Shown here piece by piece: positions 62,301 to 64,000 of a stretch of 64,000 nucleotides of DNA. Made by a program: the position numbers and the translations under genes. The stretch spans positions 1-64,000 of the forward strand of contig JASANZ010002250.1 in assembly GCA_030849805.1 (NCBI GenBank). The letters run 5' to 3'. Within the stretch, counting starts at the first letter, position 1; each line of letters starts with the position of its first letter. The notes under the pieces were generated by a model. The model searched no databases, was not told the DNA's origin, and saw nothing but the letters and a program-made list of their open reading frames with translations. This DNA is from Sergeia podlipaevii. Taxonomy: Eukaryota; Euglenozoa; Kinetoplastea; Trypanosomatida; Trypanosomatidae.

Positions 62301-64000
62301 TCCCAGTCATCGCCCTTGAAACGACGCTCAAGCTTCGCGCTTTCGCCAGGGTATCCACCAGCCAAGCCCTTCTCGTCCTCATCAGAAGAGTAGACAGGGG
62401 CGTTCTGGTAGACTTCCCAAACGCGATCGTACGAGTAGCTCGAGAGCTGCTCCTGTATGAGATCCTCATCCTGCAGCACCGAGTGAGTCACGTCCATGTT
62501 TGCCACAAGGGCACCATTGGCGTATGCCACCTTGGGGTTGGTCACCGCAGAGGCCTCGACGCCAAGCGCATCCGCCGTGTCCGCGACAACCGCGACGATG
62601 AGCTCATCCTTAGAGTCCTGAACAATGTGCCTCCACTCATCTCCCTCGAAGGCAACCTCGTGTGCGGTCTGCACGAGCTCATCGGGGTCGTACGGGTGCT
62701 CGCCGTAGAAGGCCCACACTTCATTGTAAGGGCAATCCGCAAGCTGGCTGTTGATGGCGTCCTCCGTCATGTACGGTGAGTGTTCCAGTTCAAAGTCAAC
62801 GAGCAGGGACCCTTTATCAACGGTAAAGCGCAGCTTGGTTAAGGCTTCGGGAGCGAGTGAGACTGCCTCGAGAGTACACTTCACAAAGGCATCCTTGAGC
62901 TGGGGTTGGTTGTGGTCTACCACGTACTTCCAGTCATCACCATCAAAGCCGACCTGGTGAGAGGTGAGACCTGGCGCGCTGGCCTCAAGACCGCGCTCCT
63001 TGTCGTTATCTGGGTACAGGCCCCACAACTTCTCATAAGGGTAGTTGGTGAGGTTGTGTTGGATGACATCCTCGTCCTGCAGCGCGGAGTGCTGCACCTC
63101 AGCACGCACCACAAGCGACTTATCCGCAAAGTCAATGACCTTCACGTTGATGTAATTTGGCTCAATGTCAAGCGCAGCGGCGGTTTCATCAGTAAAGGCG
63201 CGCTTCACCGCGTCGGGCTGCTCAGCGATGATCTTCTCCCAGCCCACACCCTCAAAGGCGACCTCGTGGCTCGTGCGAGTCATCTCACCAGCGCGTGCGC
63301 AAAGTGCCCAGACAGGCTCGTACGGGCATTCGCTGACGCGCTTGTTAATCTCATCCACAGTTAGAGTGTAAGGGTGAACCAGTTCAAAGTCCACGGTCAA
63401 GCTGCCCAGCGTGTAGACGGCGTTGCACACGTGATCCGTTGGCAGATCGAAAATATCCGCGGTGCAACCAACAAAGGCCCTATTGAGCTCATCGCGCTTA
63501 TACTGAAGAACAAACCTCCAGTCATCGCCATCAAAGCCAACCTGGTGCGCTGTCACCGCCTCGTCCTCCTCCATCGGATACAACTCCCAGACAGCGGGGT
63601 AGGGGAAGTCCTCGACGCGATCGACAACCTCGCGCTCCTCATATGGGCAGTTCTTCATCTCGTAATCCACGATCAGCTTCTCGTCATCTGCCCTGATGCG
63701 CTTGATGACAACAGACTCGGGGTCCTCCATGCCAAGAGCATCCGCAGTATCACGCTTGAAGGCATCCTCGACGTTGGGAAGCTGCGTGCGCAATACTTCC
63801 TCCCAGTTGTCGCCAATCAGCACCTTGCTGGGAAGATCCTTGTACTCGTTGTCACCACCTGCCTCGCTTCTAGCACCCTCCTCACCATCACCACCACCGG
63901 CAGCACGGATACGAGCGCGGTAGAGCGCGTTTAGCTCCGGGAACTCGTGCTCCTGAATAATGCGATTGACCTCGTCGTCACCGAGCTCAGAATCTGTCAC
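53360..64000 (-). CDS. Giant FAZ1-like repeat protein, 5' end beyond window
   Basis: At least 3546 residues are visible; the start lies beyond 64000. Residues 1 to ~2856 are tandem copies of one ~85-100 residue domain: one partial and 28 complete. Each begins F-x-G-x-x-W, continues with AF-x-x-D-x-A-x-AL and a strand like GSL-x-V-x-F, and ends in YPY-x-x-VWALY; linkers are often T-x-H-x-V. Copies ending LGSLIV ... YPELM-x-LY recur every five or six domains. A short Pro/Gln-rich linker (~2860-2900) leads to an Ala/Glu/Lys/Arg coiled coil with nine exact 60-residue units (2957-3496) and a 50-residue tail. No catalytic site or membrane segment is seen. A structural role along the flagellum attachment zone or cortex is the best inference; membership of the FAZ1 domain family needs a profile search. 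Confidence 0.9.
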   Translation of the reverse strand: MTDSELGDDEVNRIIQEHEFPELNALYRARIRAAGGGDGEEGARSEAGGDNEYKDLPSKVLIGDNWEEVLRTQLPNVEDAFKRDTADALGMEDPESVVIKRIRADDEKLIVDYEMKNCPYEEREVVDRVEDFPYPAVWELYPMEEDEAVTAHQVGFDGDDWRFVLQYKRDELNRAFVGCTADIFDLPTDHVCNAVYTLGSLTVDFELVHPYTLTVDEINKRVSECPYEPVWALCARAGEMTRTSHEVAFEGVGWEKIIAEQPDAVKRAFTDETAAALDIEPNYINVKVIDFADKSLVVRAEVQHSALQDEDVIQHNLTNYPYEKLWGLYPDNDKERGLEASAPGLTSHQVGFDGDDWKYVVDHNQPQLKDAFVKCTLEAVSLAPEALTKLRFTVDKGSLLVDFELEHSPYMTEDAINSQLADCPYNEVWAFYGEHPYDPDELVQTAHEVAFEGDEWRHIVQDSKDELIVAVVADTADALGVEASAVTNPKVAYANGALVANMDVTHSVLQDEDLIQEQLSSYSYDRVWEVYQNAPVYSSDEDEKGLAGGYPGESAKLERRFKGDDWDILVDNCPNEINKAFQRDAAKALNMRADQIRVCSAELGSLVVKYVVMNPEQDDGAIDRLIQGHDFPELNALYRARIRAAGAGGEGDATRDLANDGGADGKYKKEFPGDNWQECVRDNGEAIVEAFRNDTAECLGVPHKSIVVKSTVPDEEGVRFGYVIANQPEGITDNYIASHSEDYPYPALWALYAEAGMTTTPHALTFVADGWDYIVRRRRWELARAIADDCAEVLMVTPDIAVDMHMSVTPEELNVIAQLQHTETLKAETIDVKLNESPFTRVWDLYEKLAPSPEMQKRFDGPAWLKINSELHEELERAFTDDVAKSFGVSRLEVNVISTQATNDSLYTRFVVHGGNVQEDHVQAHADAYAFPNTWALYRSVDAASSSGDREKNFPGEKWDYVLGEKRPEVVEAFQQDVANALSIPKDSVEVSSAHADPQRGLVTNFRVNDMDAAAVTPAGGESVEERIENYDYPHLWNLYQETLEHEGLGDAGERESGELERVFEGDDWDLILNLIRGDAEDAFRKDTANALGLHPSSVIVLDSRLGSLIVLYKVCGCPDNDDEIMRKAAAYEYPELMGLYKSRMRAGDEGAAAGSRGISADDTYPVETFHQVGFDGEDWAYVVNTQGDALKKAFAEDASAALGLKPEQIDSVKPTVDKQLLLNFAVRHSEAMSKADVNSILKICDYKKVWALYGTHPYARGAVQTTDHSVGFEGDDWDYVISIRREDVINAFKAGTGRALLIPESDIVKVVIESSHDGIVLTCNLLHEPERPAAELQDELQRYPYEEMWALYTVRPYDEAEKITTLHDLDFEGASWGIVAELEGDQLRQAIIQDTAAALDVEESDILKVTVNPSAEKMTVRVEAQHSPLQDRELIQEMLQKSGYENVWALYETSLESAMLCKSFDGFGWIPLVKDSRAEIEEAFAKDAGEMLNLPPRFMKIHNVVDVDGDHMEVYYSVFGNWYVEDDMQARSETYAFPETWALYKEIEYEPKPYQMVFNGEEWERLLPPIRNDVVDAFSADTADAMNTRADNVEVTSMFANKENGLIVNFTFKTPVGDDVEDRVASHAYPRVWELFDNACDQAERLNPNLASGLGSLDRESGELERVFKGDDWDIVLDNRRSQAEEAFCRGTADALGVSPSDVIVTDARIGSLIVNYKVRGCDVDDADIDRKVQDYDYPELMQLYQPRMRFGAEGDENKAREVAPMAAKMDDDDGYPVESKHSISFEGDEWAWILDRKPEEIKEAIRADSAEAIGVPDENISDIHLSAQRTELHAAVTILHTPSQTKEEVQEKLTENEYERVWALYCPPSEAPHAVKMFQGDWSAVDAEAVKAAYIADCASAVGVTASDIEIESHTCDLSAMTMVAVLHFCAAEQDDVDREIDACEFPTVWALFPTDTASRGIHELPAAAPHRKDFPGDQWEQVLNKHRADVEDAFKNDTASALFVPEDKVDVTSLYSTKNALVVNFQVPAVTGGRSHEEMAKAVEACEYLGVWELYQDEGSAFNKEGMNTTKDDLCQSDLSVNFEGKHWDYVLEIKAEELAEAFKADTARALSVEPQAVNISEFVVGSLLVLFHVSHPADISESVMREKLDAYPYDEVWALYVERPSAESTAHDIGFEANNWEYVEMRKHSDIIVAFQQATARACNIPEGSVTDVSTATYPNMMKISCTIAHGADVDAAAVNGAINTYPYFEVWNLYEETPAGRQSGPLRKTFEGENWGDVLHASPVALSEAFRTDAMTCLKIPRSAVTIDTVSLGSLIVDYRVQTVGMSNEQVKTALEKYPFPEVWSMYKPCNVTRDIDESYKGGEAATHQRFFSGRYWDLVVARARNELHNAFIEDTAETIPTDMADVLLYSLYTTSAGLVINYTAEKPRMSSDEIQEAVLRGDYPRVWELYRQFADSEYEHSDHAVGFDGEDWDYVLERHCEVLLHTFTMCTAEALGLQSKHIISVVPIYANRRISFEFTVRHPMQQTPNVITRALRDHKYEPVWELYETRPYDPARIIITSHEITFEGEDWDYSLGNHVGAMKDAFTHDAAEALQVDAEDITGFRMERGDCGVVVGVNVCHSPLQDADMIREQIQNCPFTRVWDLYNPRSLPGGPEKSASQHQVGFEGPNWENVMAQRHAALLKALRADTAVALGGKPEDITELFVEESPTMMTTTMKVQHDVNDAPATVQRKLSVYKYPQVWALYDDVVTQHVDVMKVRLDWNMSGSITKRFDGTDWDLAMSEYPDRLRDAFIKDTAEVLQCSDVNVVVDGMMLGSLVVQARVRDLPIPDEKAQYLCDNYAYPSVWGLYRSRTDSAAPRLAAPPAPESVKKAQLPPQPPSGLQSERHTRELPPQDDGEEAADAANREAAEAQRAAEEAKKAEAEAAEVARQRERDLEEAAAKQKQAEENAKKAEDAARAREEAAKQALEKAKTEKERLAKEAEEEAKRAEEAARRAAEEDEAAKQAEEDAKKAEDAARAREEAAKQAAEKAKVEGERRAREAEEEAVRVEEAARRAAEEDEAAKQAEEDAMRAAEAVREREEAAKEASGKAKAEEERRAREAEVEAARAEEAARQAAEEEAAAKQAEEEAKKAQEDARRREKAAKKAAALAKTEKERRAKEAEEEAKRVAEAARKAAEADAAAKKAEEDAKKAIAAARKRREAAQRAADEAKADEERRAREAEEDAKHHADAVKKAADADAAAKKKEEDALRAAEDARQRREAAQQAAEDARASKNRRASVAAEEAERDASAARQAADEGAAAKRAQEDALRVAGDARQRREAAQQAAEDARASKNRRASVAAEEAERDASAARQAADEGAAAKRAQEDALRVAGDARQRREAAQQAAEDARASKNRRASVAAEEAKRHADAARQAADEDAAAKKAANDAKKAGDAARKRREAAEKAAKDAQAEEDRRARESLSEAERAVEAAKKAADAAEEARRRRVKPLDGEEKVEEEESIKYLRKALADARKERDQYQEMVDTANRRDLEGSAAAS
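53513..55132 (-). repeat. Nine exact 180-bp (60-residue) coiled-coil repeats
   Basis: Units are contiguous and all 180 bp. The consensus begins AKKAEDAAR and includes REEAAKQAAEKAK, ERRAREAEEEA, EEAARRAAEED and AAKQAEED. Within about 53760-54200 the copies are nearly identical at DNA level: the 60-base blocks 53821-53880 and 54001-54060 are the same, and 53881-53940 differs from 54061-54120 at one base. This indicates recent duplication or gene conversion of the central units, while the outer ones have diverged. Confidence 0.95.
55433..64000 (-). repeat. Tandem FAZ1-like domain array, 28 complete copies
   Basis: Protein-level repeats of roughly 300 bp each, diverged at DNA level. The distinctive unit type with LGSL and V-x-Y follows ESGELER or similar sequence and begins at about 62318 (FKGDDW), 60815 (FEGDDW), 58997 (FKGDDW), 57180 (FEGENW) and 55665 (FDGTDW). 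The spacing is therefore about 1.5 or 1.8 kb, meaning 5 or 6 domains. Confidence 0.85.

Noticed and set aside
55244..62779. Plus-strand frames of 638-648 residues opposite the giant protein
   Set aside because: They repeat with the same ~300-bp period as the minus-strand domains, and the minus frame is continuous for over 10 kb; these are shadows.

Overview
The window looks like nuclear DNA of a trypanosomatid (kinetoplastid protist). Every convincing gene is intron-less and lies on the minus strand, giving one directional cluster of at least 64 kb. The spacers are AT-rich and full of homopolymers and microsatellites. Upstream of most start codons the plus strand has a purine run, so the minus strand has a polypyrimidine run followed by AG, as expected for spliced-leader trans-splicing. 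The predicted products also fit: SCO1, an ovothiol-type methyltransferase, kinases and phosphatases with low-complexity insertions, and a family of proteins with a repeated domain I associate with flagellar attachment zone (FAZ1-like) proteins. I cannot name the genus. Genes are described below in plus-strand order; transcription runs from right to left. Start codons were chosen as ATG downstream of the T-rich acceptor tract, so several proteins are shorter than the maximal open frame.

Left third (1-31.8 kb), mostly signalling: a 1741-residue CAMK-like Ser/Thr kinase with very large insertions (173-5398); a PPP-family phosphatase with a long low-complexity N-terminus (7814-11488); two tandem paralogues of an unrecognised family (12279-12875 and 14268-15170); a Ulp1/SENP-type SUMO protease (15885-19667); a probably acylated, catalytically degenerate kinase (20773-23979); an unrecognised 668-residue protein (24805-26811); a PQ-loop membrane protein (27613-28719); and a helical protein with a possible mitochondrial presequence (29475-31799).

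Middle (32.3-39.3 kb): a small very basic protein, a PHD-finger protein, a membrane-anchored methyltransferase resembling the C-terminal domain of OvoA, and a frameshifted coding-like remnant.

Right third (40.6-64 kb): four genes carry the same ~85-100 residue domain (consensus F-x-G-x-x-W ... AF-x-x-D-x-A ... GSL-x-V ... YPY-x-x-VWALY). Two encode small single-domain proteins, one an 800-residue coiled-coil protein, and one a giant protein that continues past the right edge. The giant has 28 complete plus one partial domain in view, in a 5-6-domain higher-order period, followed by nine exact 60-residue Ala/Glu/Lys/Arg repeats. SCO1, a mitochondrial copper chaperone, lies inside this group. 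The spacers also hold a perfect 70-bp palindrome (44363-44432). I recognised no tRNA, rRNA, CRISPR array or mobile element. Position 15362 is an N.
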